33,353 nucleotides of DNA from Deltaproteobacteria bacterium RIFOXYD12_FULL_55_16 (lineage in GTDB: Bacteria; Desulfobacterota; Desulfobulbia; Desulfobulbales; Desulfurivibrionaceae): NCBI GenBank assembly GCA_001799255.1, contig MGTC01000035.1, positions 1 to 33,353 on the forward strand, in the 5' to 3' direction. Below the pieces are notes generated by a model. It had not been told where the DNA came from and did not search any database. It worked only from the letters and a program-made list of their open reading frames with translations. The translations under genes were made by a program, and so were the position numbers. Of the stretch, positions 8,754-17,646 are shown piece by piece (position 1 is the first letter of the stretch; every line of letters starts with the position of its first letter).

Positions 8754-8782
8754 TTGCGCAGGCAAGCTGCTCAACCCAGCTT
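8754..8782 (+). repeat. Dispersed 29-bp repeat, copy 1 (TTGCGCAGGCAAGCTGCTCAACCCAGCTT)
   Basis: 28/29 match to the reverse complement of 17635-17663. Confidence 0.8.
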
Positions 8783-8885
8783 CAACCCGGGTTCACCCTA
8801 TTTCACAGCAAAAACACTCGCTTCCTGCCTGCCCACACTGATTGCAGATTGCCAAAGTATCCCCCGGCTGGTAGTATCATGCCCC

Positions 8886-11564
8886 ATGAACCAGCCGGAA
8901 CCTGTTTATCTCATCGACGCCAGCGCCTATATTTACCGGGCTTACCACGCCATCGCCCCGCTCACCAACAAGAGCGGTCTGCCCACCCATGCCGTTTACG
9001 GGTTTACCAATATCCTCCTTAGGGTTCTCCGGGAAAAGGCGCCCCGGTTTCTCGGCATCGCCTTTGATGCGCGGGGGCCGAACTTTCGCCATGAAATGTA
9101 CCCGGCCTATAAGGCAAACCGCCCCGCCATGCCCGACGACCTTGCCTGCCAGATCCCCTACATCAAGGAGATCGTCGCCGCCCACAATATCGCCAGCCTG
9201 GAACGCCAGGGCTACGAGGCTGACGATCTGCTGGCCTCTGCGGCCAGAAAACTCGCGGCCCATGGCCATCCGGTGATCCTGGTCTCAGGAGACAAAGACT
9301 TGCTGCAGCTGGTTTCAGAGCAGATCACCGTCTGGGATCCCATGCGGGACGTGTTCATGAGCCCGGACGCGGTGCGGACGAAATACAATATCCCACCCCC
9401 GCAGCTTCTTGATTTTTTCGCCCTGGTGGGCGACAGCTCGGACAACGTGCCAGGGGTGGCGGGCATCGGCCCGAAAACTGCGGAAAAGCTGATCAATCAA
9501 TATGGTACGCTGGAAGGCTTATATCAAAAGATTGAAACGATCCCTCAGGCAAAGCTCAAGGAAAGGCTCCTGGCCAATCGGGAAAACGCCTTTCTCTCCC
9601 GGCGGCTCATTGCCCTCAGGGAAGATCTTGCCTCCCCGGAGCTGAAGGAGTACGAGACCTCTGAAGCCAACGAGGAAAAACTCCAGGAGCTTTACGGCCT
9701 TCTCGATTTCAGCCGTCTGCTGAAGGCCAGGCCCTCCGTGGCCGTTGCCCTGGAAAGCAAGGGGTTCCAGCTGATCACCACGGAAAGCCAGCTTGAGAAG
9801 GCCTGCCAACAATTGGCCCAGGCCCCCTTGCTGGTGCTGGATACGGAAACTACCTCGCTTGATCCGCGGCTGGCCGAACTTGTGGGCCTCTCCCTCTGCG
9901 GCGCCACCGAGGAAGCCTGGTATCTGCCCATTGGCCATCGGGATGCTGCCGGAAACCTCGTGCCCAACCAGTTGCCCCTTGCCCTGGTTCAAAAACATCT
10001 GGCCCCGCTTTTTTCTGATCCCCAGCTGCCAAAGCTTGCCCACAACCTCAAATTCGATCTGCCTATCCTGGAAAATCATGGCCTCCGCCTGCGCGGCCCC
10101 TTGTGGGATACCATGATCGCCTCCTATCTTCTTGACCCCTCTCGCCGTTCCCAGAAGCTCGACGACCTGTGCCTGGAGCTGCTAGGCCTGCGGTTGACCA
10201 GTTTTGCTGAGGTTACCTGCGGCGACAAGCGGCCAGACAGTTTTGCCTATGTCGCCCCGGAGGCGGCCAGAGATTATTCCTGTGAGGATGTGGCAGGCGC
10301 CTTTCTCCTCTGGCAACAGTTTCGGCCCCAGTTGGAACAGCTTGGCCTCTGGGAGCTTTTCTCCGACCTGGAGATGAAGCTGGTTCCCATTCTGGCCCAG
10401 ATGGAACAGGCCGGGATCACCGTGGATCAGGCCCAGCTGCGCTGCCTGTCTGTGGATTTCGGCCAGCAACTGGCCGAGCTGGAAAAGACCATCTATGCCC
10501 TGGCCGGGGAGGAGTTCAACATCAATTCCACCCGTCAGCTCGGTGAGATCCTTTTTGCCAAACTGGGTCTGCCCCAGGGCCGCAAAACCAAGACCGGTTA
10601 TTCCACCGATATCAAGGTACTGGAAGGTCTGGCCAGACAGCACGATCTGCCTGCGGCGATCATGGCCCACCGGAACTTAAGCAAACTCAAGAACACCTAT
10701 GTGGACAGGCTGCCGGAGCTGATCCATCCCAGTACCGGACGGGTTCACACCTCTTTCAACCAGACCGTTACCGCCACTGGCCGCCTGAGCAGCAGCAATC
10801 CCAATCTGCAGAACATCCCGATCCGTACCCCAGAGGGCCAGAAAATCCGGGCCGCTTTCGTGGCCGCGCCTGGCCAGCTCTTTTTGTCGGCGGATTATTC
10901 GCAGATCGACCTGCGGGTCATGGCTCATTATGCCCAGGATCCGGCTCTGCTTACCGCCTTCCGTGCCGGCAGCGACGTCCACAACCAGACTGCGGCCGAG
11001 ATCTTTCGGATCAATCCGGCCTTTATCTCGCCGGAGATGCGGCGGGTGGCAAAAACCATCAACTTCGGGATTATTTACGGGATAAGCGCCTTTGGTCTTG
11101 CGGCCCAGCTCAACCTGAGCCGCAAGGAGGCGGCCACCTTTATCGACCGTTACTTCGCTCACTATGCCGGGGTGAAACGCTTCATGGAAGAGATTGTCGC
11201 CAAGGCCCGGCAGGATGGTTTTGTCACCACCCTGCTCAATCGCCGCCGCCTGTTGCCCGACATTAACAGCGCCAACAAGGCCAGTCGCGAATTTGCCGAG
11301 CGCACCGCGATCAACACCCCTATCCAGGGCACGGCTGCCGACATCATCAAGCTGGCCACCATCGCCGCCACCCGACGGCTCAGCGAGCAAGGCCTTGGTG
11401 CCAGGCTCCTGCTCCAGATTCATGACGAGCTGGTTTTTGAGGTTCCGCTCTCAGAAATCGAGGCAACCGGGGCCGTGGTCAAGGAGGCCATGGAAGGAGT
11501 CATGCGCCTTGACGTACCTCTGGTGGTGAACACGGTGGTGGGGGAAAACCTGGCCAAGGTGTAA
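8886..11564 (+). CDS. polA: DNA polymerase I
   Basis: 5'-nuclease N-term (YLIDASAYIYRAYHAI), 3'-5' exonuclease (LVLDTETTSLDP), polymerase motifs (SADYSQIDLRVMAH, RRVAKTINFGIIYGIS, LLQIHDELVFEVP). ATG 8886 preferred over 8745. Confidence 0.96.
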   Translation: MNQPEPVYLIDASAYIYRAYHAIAPLTNKSGLPTHAVYGFTNILLRVLREKAPRFLGIAFDARGPNFRHEMYPAYKANRPAMPDDLACQIPYIKEIVAAHNIASLERQGYEADDLLASAARKLAAHGHPVILVSGDKDLLQLVSEQITVWDPMRDVFMSPDAVRTKYNIPPPQLLDFFALVGDSSDNVPGVAGIGPKTAEKLINQYGTLEGLYQKIETIPQAKLKERLLANRENAFLSRRLIALREDLASPELKEYETSEANEEKLQELYGLLDFSRLLKARPSVAVALESKGFQLITTESQLEKACQQLAQAPLLVLDTETTSLDPRLAELVGLSLCGATEEAWYLPIGHRDAAGNLVPNQLPLALVQKHLAPLFSDPQLPKLAHNLKFDLPILENHGLRLRGPLWDTMIASYLLDPSRRSQKLDDLCLELLGLRLTSFAEVTCGDKRPDSFAYVAPEAARDYSCEDVAGAFLLWQQFRPQLEQLGLWELFSDLEMKLVPILAQMEQAGITVDQAQLRCLSVDFGQQLAELEKTIYALAGEEFNINSTRQLGEILFAKLGLPQGRKTKTGYSTDIKVLEGLARQHDLPAAIMAHRNLSKLKNTYVDRLPELIHPSTGRVHTSFNQTVTATGRLSSSNPNLQNIPIRTPEGQKIRAAFVAAPGQLFLSADYSQIDLRVMAHYAQDPALLTAFRAGSDVHNQTAAEIFRINPAFISPEMRRVAKTINFGIIYGISAFGLAAQLNLSRKEAATFIDRYFAHYAGVKRFMEEIVAKARQDGFVTTLLNRRRLLPDINSANKASREFAERTAINTPIQGTAADIIKLATIAATRRLSEQGLGARLLLQIHDELVFEVPLSEIEATGAVVKEAMEGVMRLDVPLVVNTVVGENLAKV

Positions 11565-11609
11565 GGGCTTACTAAATTGGTTGACGGCATTGCGAAAAAA
11601 AATTAGTAA

Positions 11610-11656
11610 GTTAAAAATTATTTTCTGCATTTTGGGGCAGAAAATAATTTCGTTAA
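11610..11656 (+). other. Long AT-rich hairpin after polA
   Basis: GTTAA-AAATTATTTTCTGC-ATTTTGGG-GCAGAAAATAATTT-CG-TTAAC: 14 bp + 5 bp stem with 2-nt bulge; no following T-tract of classic terminator type. Confidence 0.75.
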
Positions 11657-11753
11657 CGCATTTATCCCGTTTATCGGGGTTAGGATAACGCTCTTTTTTG
11701 TAGTCAAAACAGCCTTCTCATTCGGAGCTGGAAAGAAACGTAAACTACGAACC

Positions 11754-11878
11754 GTAACTGTTCAGCAGTGCCGCAGATGCTTACCCCTACGGGGCATAAA
11801 ATCCAGAGGCCCGCGAAGTGTGCTATTGCACATGAGCGGGCTGATGACAACGCAGATGTGGTGCTGCTGGACAGTTAC
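11754..11878 (+). ncRNA. Candidate structured RNA domain / leader of the ppiD-like gene
   Basis: 21-bp closing stem 11754-11774 / 11858-11878 (17 WC + 4 G-U pairs), internal hairpins ATGC-tta-CCCC-tac-GGG-GCAT (11777-11797) and GCCCGC-gaa-GTGTGC-tatt-GCACAT-ga-GCGGGC (11809-11841). Confidence 0.6.
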
Positions 11879-11892
11879 CATACAGGTGACAC

Positions 11893-13362
11893 ATGCTCGA
11901 CTTTATGCGCCGCAAGGCCCAATCGACCTATATCCAGGCCGCCATTCTGATGATTGTCCTGGTCTTTGTTTTCTGGGGGGTGGGGCAAAGTCAGAAAGGC
12001 GGCCCCAATGCCATTGCCACGGTTAATGAGCAAAGCATTTCCGCGCAGCAGTACCAGCGGGTCTACAGCCAGACCCTTGGCCGGTATCAGGAAAAATTCG
12101 GCGGCGCCATACCCGCAGGATTGATTGAGTCTCTGAACCTGAAGCAGCAGGTGCTGAACCAGATGATTCAGGAGCTGGTCATGCAGCAGGGGGCAAAGGA
12201 AGCCGGTCTGATAGTGGGCAGCGATGAGGTGCGCAAGGTTATCCAGGGGATGGAGGCTTTCCGGGAAGAAGGGATCTTCAAGCTCGACCGTTACAAAAAG
12301 CTGCTGGCCTCCTCAAGAATGAACACGACTGATTTTGAAAACAATGTGCGCAACGACCTGCTTCACAGCAAGATTCTGGCCCATCTTTCCCGGTTCGCCA
12401 GGATCTCGGACAGCGAGCTCAAGGAACGTTTCGCCTTTGACCACGATCAGCTAAAACTGGAATATGTCGCCTTGACCGCAGATGATTTCCGGGCTTCAGG
12501 CCCGGTTGCCGAGCAGGGACTGGTTCCTTTTTTTGCCGCCCGCAAGCAGGCCTACCTGACCGAGCCGCAGGTCAAGCTCAGATACCTCACCTTTCTTGAG
12601 GAACAGGCCATACCCGGCCGCCCGTTGAGCGAGCAGGGCAAGGATCTTGCTTTCCAGCGGGCAAACAAGGCCTACGAGGGGATCATCCAGGCTGGCAGCC
12701 TGGATAAGTATGCGACAAGCGCGGCAACCCAGGTACAGACAACCGATTACTTTACCCAGACCAATCCTCCCAAGGCCCTGGCTGAACAGCCTGTGCTGCT
12801 AAAAACCATCTTTGGCCTGAAAAAGGGCGAGCTGAGTTCATTGCTTGAGATCAAAGGCGGCTACGCCATTTTCTTCCTTGACGAGGTGAAGGATCCCCAG
12901 GTGCCGCCGCTGGCTGAGGTTCGCGCCAGGGTGGAAAAGGATTTCCTTGACGATCAGGCCCAGACCCGAGCCAAGGAGGCCGCCTCTGGTATGCTGGCCC
13001 AGGCAAAAAAAGAAGGCTCCCTGGCCGTTGCGGCGGAAAAGAGCAAAAGCCACGTCCTCACCACCTCTTTTTTCAGCAGAAGCCAGCAGGAGACCAGCGA
13101 CCTGCCCGGCCCTCTTGCCGCGCAAGGCCTGAAGCTCAGTGCCGCCTCACCCTACCCCGCCGAGATTATTGAAAATGGCGGAACTTTCTATGTGCTTCAT
13201 TTCAAGGAAAGCGCCCCGGCAAGCGAAGAGGTCTTTGCCAGTCAGAAAGAAGCGCTCCGGAAAATGCTGATTCAGGAAAAACAACAGCAAGTCATGAGCG
13301 ACTGGCTGGCTTACCTGCAAGGCAGGGCCAAGATCACCACCGACAAGAAATTCATGGAATAA
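11893..13362 (+). CDS. SurA N-terminal domain / PpiD-like periplasmic peptidyl-prolyl isomerase
   Basis: MLDFMRRKAQSTYIQAAILMIVLVFVFWGVG (single N-terminal TM), SurA_N-like FINGE-type segment, parvulin-like middle (EQPVLLKTIFGLKKGELSSLLEIKGGYAIFFLDEVKDPQVPPLAEVRARV). Confidence 0.85.
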   Translation: MLDFMRRKAQSTYIQAAILMIVLVFVFWGVGQSQKGGPNAIATVNEQSISAQQYQRVYSQTLGRYQEKFGGAIPAGLIESLNLKQQVLNQMIQELVMQQGAKEAGLIVGSDEVRKVIQGMEAFREEGIFKLDRYKKLLASSRMNTTDFENNVRNDLLHSKILAHLSRFARISDSELKERFAFDHDQLKLEYVALTADDFRASGPVAEQGLVPFFAARKQAYLTEPQVKLRYLTFLEEQAIPGRPLSEQGKDLAFQRANKAYEGIIQAGSLDKYATSAATQVQTTDYFTQTNPPKALAEQPVLLKTIFGLKKGELSSLLEIKGGYAIFFLDEVKDPQVPPLAEVRARVEKDFLDDQAQTRAKEAASGMLAQAKKEGSLAVAAEKSKSHVLTTSFFSRSQQETSDLPGPLAAQGLKLSAASPYPAEIIENGGTFYVLHFKESAPASEEVFASQKEALRKMLIQEKQQQVMSDWLAYLQGRAKITTDKKFME

Positions 13363-13363
13363 A

Positions 13364-13466
13364 TCCCCCTCCCTTGACGGGAGGGGGCCAGGGGGTGGGT
13401 GAAGTCGCAACTTGCCGTTCTAATCATTCCCCCCCACCCTGACCCTCCCCCGCAAGGGGGGGGAAC
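13364..13466. repeat. C/G-rich nested inverted-repeat intergenic element
   Basis: Left arm CCCCCTCCCTTGACGGGAGGGGGCCAGGGGGTGGGTGA and right arm CATTCCCCCCCACCCTGACCCTCCCCCGCAAGGGGGGGGA are imperfect reverse complements, each with its own hairpin. Confidence 0.7.
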
Positions 13467-13535
13467 TTTGACGAATTTTGCAAGAGACTCTTCTGAATTC
13501 TTCCAGAAAGATTAATCGCTTAAGCCCCTTGACTC

Positions 13536-14159
13536 TCAACGCTGGTCAGGCGCGCCCTGATCCGGCGGCTCTTTTCTCCAGCTTTTTTCTTTGTGCTGCA
13601 TGAGCCGCACGATGTTCTCCCGGTGTTTGCCCCAGATCAAAACACCAATCCCCAAAGCCAGTACGGAGTTGCTTATCGAGCCGGTCAGCAGCCAGACCAG
13701 GCCCGGCATCATCAAGGCGGCGGTGAGCGAACCCAAGGAAACATAGCCCCAGTTGTAGACCACCCCGGCAAAGATCAGCAGATCAAGGCCCGCGGCCACC
13801 GGCGCCAGATAGAGAAAGATGCCCAGCGCCGTTGCCACACCCTTGCCGCCCCGAAACCTCAGATACAGCGGGTAGAGATGCCCCAGAAAGGCCGCGCCGC
13901 CGCAGAGTGCCACCCATAGTTCCAGGTTGGCGCCGGGGGAAAGCGCCCGCCTTGCGATCAGCATTGGCAGAATGGCCTTAAGCGCATCGCAGATCAGGGT
14001 AAGCCCCCCAAGCTTTTTGCCGACCAGGCGGGCAACATTGGTGGCCCCGATATTGCCGCTGCCCGACTCGCGTACGTCAATACCGGCAACCTTCCCCAAG
14101 ACCAGGCCAAAGGGTATTGAGCCGATGAAATAAGAGCCAATAACCAAGAGATATTCCAT
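13536..14159 (-). CDS. plsY: Glycerol-3-phosphate acyltransferase PlsY
   Basis: MEYLLVIGSYFIGSIPFGLVLGKVAGIDVRESGSGNIGATNVARLVG...FRGGKGVATALG: PlsY signatures (SGNIGATN, GGKGVAT). Start at 14159 or 14174; ORF track start 14240 unlikely. Confidence 0.95.
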   Translation of the reverse strand: MEYLLVIGSYFIGSIPFGLVLGKVAGIDVRESGSGNIGATNVARLVGKKLGGLTLICDALKAILPMLIARRALSPGANLELWVALCGGAAFLGHLYPLYLRFRGGKGVATALGIFLYLAPVAAGLDLLIFAGVVYNWGYVSLGSLTAALMMPGLVWLLTGSISNSVLALGIGVLIWGKHRENIVRLMQHKEKSWRKEPPDQGAPDQR

Positions 14160-14331
14160 ACCGCCTCTGTTCATTATTAATGAATAAAAAAAGACACCTT
14201 GTGCGGCTACTAATCTAAACCTCAAGGCGACATTTTTCATGTTTATTTTTTGCTGTCAACTGCCAGTCTGCGGTTTTAAGCCGTAGCCAGTGAAAAGAAA
14301 AAAACAAGTCGGATAAAAATTATCTTTCTTC

Positions 14332-14345
14332 TTGATTTAAGTCAA
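14332..14345. promoter_or_regulatory. Candidate CRP/FNR-superfamily operator upstream of hcp
   Basis: TTGATTTAAGTCAA, 14-bp near-palindrome (TTGAY-TTAA-RTCAA) about 90 bp before the hcp ATG; FNR-like core TTGAT-N4-ATCAA with one difference. Confidence 0.55.
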
Positions 14346-14435
14346 CGCCAGGGGAGATAATTGCCGATATAGTCTGCAAAACAAACGTACCAATACGGGT
14401 TACCTCAACCTTTACCTCAACCAAGGAGAATCGTA

Positions 14436-16067
14436 ATGTTTTGCAACCAATGTGAACAGACTGCCAAGGGAACAGGATGCACCGCCATCGGAGTCTGTGG
14501 CAAGAATGAAGCTGTCGCGGGCCTTGAAGACCTGCTGACCCATGCGGTTCAAGGCCTGTGCCTGGTGGCCGCCGCTGGCCGCAAGGTCGGGATTATTGAC
14601 CACGCTGTTGACCGCTTCACCTGCGAGGCGATTTTTTCCTGCCTCACCAATGTGGATTTTGACCCGGCCCGCTTTGAGGCTCTGATCAACAAGACCGTTG
14701 AACTGCGCGAATCCCTGAAGGCAAAAGTAAAGGCCGCAGGCGGCGCGGTTGAATTCACCGCCCCGGCAGCCACCTTTACCCCTGCCATTTCACGTTCCGG
14801 CCTTGAGGCCCAGGGCGCGGCCCTGAACTTCATCAACACCCTGGACGCCAACCCTGACCTGCAATCATTAAAGCAGATCACCATGTACGGCCTGCGCGGC
14901 CTGGCCGCCTATACCGACCATGCCGCCATCTTGGGCCAGGAAGACGAGACAGTTTACGCCTACATCCATGAAGCCATGGGCGAGCTGACCCGCAAGGATC
15001 TGGGTCTTGAGCAGCTGGTTGGCCTGGCCCTGAAATGCGGCGAGGTAAACCTCAAGGCCATGGAGCTGCTCGATGCGGGCAACACCGGCACCTACGGCCA
15101 TCCGGTTCCTACTCCGGTGCCGCTGGGGCATATCCCCGGCAAGTGTATCCTGGTAACCGGTCATGATCTCAAAGATCTGGCCATGCTCCTTGAACAGACC
15201 AAGGGCAAGGGAATCAATATTTACACCCACGGCGAGATGCTTCCCACCCACGGCTACCCTGAGCTGAAAAAGTACAGCCATTTTTACGGCCATTTCGGCA
15301 CGGCCTGGCAGAACCAGCAGAAGGAGATGCCCGAATTTCCTGGGGCCATCCTCTTTACTACCAACTGCATCCAGAAGCCAAGCGACTCGTACAAGGCCAA
15401 TGTCTTTACCACCGGCCTGGTCGGCTGGCCGGATGTGGCGCACATCGGCGCGGACAAGGATTTCAGCCCGGTTATCAATCGGGCCCTGGCCCTGCCCGGC
15501 TTCACCGACACCCTGGACAAGGACTCTGTTCTGGTCGGCTTTGCCCGCAACACCGTGCTGGGAGTGGCCGACAAGGTTATCGAGGCGGTCAAGGCCAAGG
15601 CCATCCGCCATTTCTTCCTGGTGGGCGGCTGTGACGGCGCCAAGCCCGGACGCAACTACTATACCGAACTCGTGGAGCAGATCCCGGCAGACTGCATGGT
15701 TCTGACCCTGGCCTGCGGCAAGTTCCGCTTCTTTGACAAGAAACTGGGCGATATCGGCGGCATCCCCCGCCTGCTCGATGTGGGCCAGTGCAACGATGCC
15801 TACTCAGCCATCCAGATCGCCGTGGCCCTGGCCGGGGCCTTTGAGTGCGGGGTCAATGACCTGCCGCTCTCCCTGGTGCTTTCCTGGTACGAACAGAAGG
15901 CGGTGGTCATCCTCCTGACCCTGCTGAATCTGGGGATCAAGAACATCCGTCTTGGGCCGACCCTACCCGCTTTCATCACCCCCAACGTGCTGAATGTGCT
16001 GGTAGAAAACTTCGCCATCAAGCCGGTTACCACCCCGGCCGAGGATCTGAAGGCTATTCTCGGCTAA
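14436..16067 (+). CDS. hcp: Hybrid cluster protein (hydroxylamine reductase)
   Basis: MFCNQCEQTAKGTGCTAIGVCGKNEAVAGLEDLL; HGEMLPTHGYPELKKY; NCIQKPSDSYKANVFTTG; GGCDGAKPGRNYYTE; DVGQCNDAYSAIQIA: Hcp cluster-ligand motifs. Confidence 0.97.
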   Translation: MFCNQCEQTAKGTGCTAIGVCGKNEAVAGLEDLLTHAVQGLCLVAAAGRKVGIIDHAVDRFTCEAIFSCLTNVDFDPARFEALINKTVELRESLKAKVKAAGGAVEFTAPAATFTPAISRSGLEAQGAALNFINTLDANPDLQSLKQITMYGLRGLAAYTDHAAILGQEDETVYAYIHEAMGELTRKDLGLEQLVGLALKCGEVNLKAMELLDAGNTGTYGHPVPTPVPLGHIPGKCILVTGHDLKDLAMLLEQTKGKGINIYTHGEMLPTHGYPELKKYSHFYGHFGTAWQNQQKEMPEFPGAILFTTNCIQKPSDSYKANVFTTGLVGWPDVAHIGADKDFSPVINRALALPGFTDTLDKDSVLVGFARNTVLGVADKVIEAVKAKAIRHFFLVGGCDGAKPGRNYYTELVEQIPADCMVLTLACGKFRFFDKKLGDIGGIPRLLDVGQCNDAYSAIQIAVALAGAFECGVNDLPLSLVLSWYEQKAVVILLTLLNLGIKNIRLGPTLPAFITPNVLNVLVENFAIKPVTTPAEDLKAILG

Positions 16068-16133
16068 GAAAAACCGGCGCGGGCGGCGGTCTCTCCCTCC
16101 GCCGTCCGCGCCGTACCCTATAAGGAGATTGTT

Positions 16134-16865
16134 ATGCAATGCCCAGGACAGGACAGCCGCTACTGGGATGCCAATGCCGTATTCGAGGCAGCCTGCCCCA
16201 AATGCGGGAGCAGCGTCGAATTCTTCAAGGACGATTCCAGTCGCAAGTGCAATAAATGCGGCACCAAGATGCTCAATCCCCACAACGATTTCGGCTGTGC
16301 CTCTTACTGCCCCTATGCCGCGCAATGCCTGGGCTCGTTGCCGCCAGAGCTGCTGGCCAAGAAGCAGGAGGTACTCAAGGAACGGGTGGCGGTGGAGATG
16401 AAACGCTACTTTGCAGACGATTTCCGCCGCATCGGCCATGCCAGCCGGGTGGCCCGCCATGCCCTGGCTATCGCGGAAAAAGAGGAGTGCAATCCGGCGG
16501 TCGTTGAGATCACCGCCTACCTGCACGACATCGGGATCAAGGAAGGAGAACGCAAATACAACAGCTCCTCCCCCAGGCACCAGCATGTGGAGGGGCCGCC
16601 GGTGGCCAGGGATATGCTCATCGCCCTGGGTGCGCCGCAGCCGCTCATTGAAGAGGTTTGCGATATCATCGGCCATCACCATCTGCCCAGACCGGAAGAG
16701 ACCATGAACTTCAAGGTTCTCTACGACGCGGATCTGATCACCAACCTGGAAGAAAAACAGAAGGATGCGCCCACCCCGGCAGAGCATCTGCAAAAGATTA
16801 TCGAGCGCTCCTTCCTCACCAGGGCAGGAGCCGCCCTGGCCGCCAAGGTGCTGCTCAAGGGATAA
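16134..16865 (+). CDS. Zinc-ribbon plus HD-domain phosphohydrolase-like protein
   Basis: N-term CPKCGSSVEFFKDDSSRKCNKCGTKM and C-rich FGCASYCPYAAQCLG; HD motifs (GHASRVARHALAIAE, ITAYLHDIGIKEGERKYN, IIGHHHLPR, VLYDADLITNLEE). Confidence 0.85.
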   Translation: MQCPGQDSRYWDANAVFEAACPKCGSSVEFFKDDSSRKCNKCGTKMLNPHNDFGCASYCPYAAQCLGSLPPELLAKKQEVLKERVAVEMKRYFADDFRRIGHASRVARHALAIAEKEECNPAVVEITAYLHDIGIKEGERKYNSSSPRHQHVEGPPVARDMLIALGAPQPLIEEVCDIIGHHHLPRPEETMNFKVLYDADLITNLEEKQKDAPTPAEHLQKIIERSFLTRAGAALAAKVLLKG

Positions 16866-16878
16866 CGGAGACCAAGCC

Positions 16879-17646
16879 ATGAAAATAATGCGAAAGATCA
16901 TCGAGATAGACGAGTCCTTGTGCAACGGCTGCGGCCAGTGCATTATTTCCTGCGCGGAAGGCGCCCTGCAGCTCGTGGATGGCAAGGCCAGGATGCTGGC
17001 GGAAAAATATTGCGACGGCCTGGGCGCCTGCCTGGGCGAGTGTCCCACCGGCGCCCTGCGTATCATTGAGCGGGAGGCTGATGATTTTGACGAAGCAGCG
17101 GTGGAAGAGCTGCTCAGCAAAAGAGGCCCGGCAAAGATCCACCAAGCCCCACCCGCTGGCGGCTGTCCTTCCGCAAGATTGCAGACCTTCGCCCCGGCCA
17201 GCCCCTGCCAGTCGGCCAATGCCCCGACTTCGCTTGGCGCGGCCACAGGTTCAGCCCTGAGCCACTGGCCGGTGCAGATTCGCCTGGTGCCGCCCACCGC
17301 GCCCTTTCTCAAAGGCGCCGACCTCCTGATTGCGGCTGATTGCGTGCCGGTAGCCTATCCGGACTTTCACCGCGAGCTGCTGAGCGGCAAGGTCGTCATG
17401 CTGGGTTGTCCGAAATTTGACGAGGTGGAAAGCGCCATTCTGAAATTCACGGAAATCTTTGCCACAGCCGGAATCAAGAGCATCACCATGGCCATCATGG
17501 AGGTGCCCTGCTGCGGCAACATGCGCCATATTGTTTCTCAGGCCCTTTCCCGCTCCGGCATGACCATTCCCGTACAGGAGGTGGTCATCTCCACCCGTGG
17601 GGAGCGTCTTTGCCAGGGGAATGCGCCTTCTTTAAAGCTGAGTTGA
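16879..17646 (+). CDS. 4Fe-4S ferredoxin-domain iron-sulfur protein
   Basis: IDESLCNGCGQCIISCAEGALQLVDGKARMLAEKYCDGLGACLGECPTGALRIIEREADDFDEAAV: two CxxCxxCxxxC-type clusters plus C-terminal domain with MLGCPKFD and EVPCCGNM. Confidence 0.85.
   Translation: MKIMRKIIEIDESLCNGCGQCIISCAEGALQLVDGKARMLAEKYCDGLGACLGECPTGALRIIEREADDFDEAAVEELLSKRGPAKIHQAPPAGGCPSARLQTFAPASPCQSANAPTSLGAATGSALSHWPVQIRLVPPTAPFLKGADLLIAADCVPVAYPDFHRELLSGKVVMLGCPKFDEVESAILKFTEIFATAGIKSITMAIMEVPCCGNMRHIVSQALSRSGMTIPVQEVVISTRGERLCQGNAPSLKLS

Noticed and set aside
11840-11846. CUGAUGA motif (hammerhead ribozyme core / box C-like) with upstream GAA
   Set aside because: The pairing topology is wrong for a hammerhead: the segments flanking GAA and CUGAUGA pair as one nested hairpin, the base after the would-be stem III is G, and no stem II follows CUGAUGA.
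11754-11878. Interpretation as 6S RNA, SRP RNA, tmRNA, RNase P RNA or tRNA
   Set aside because: None of the conserved motifs of these RNAs that I know are present; left as an unassigned structured RNA candidate.
11768-12026. Small + strand ORFs (60 and 68 aa) upstream of ppiD
   Set aside because: They overlap the structured leader, have atypical composition and no convincing RBS; base-pairing constraint explains the sequence better.
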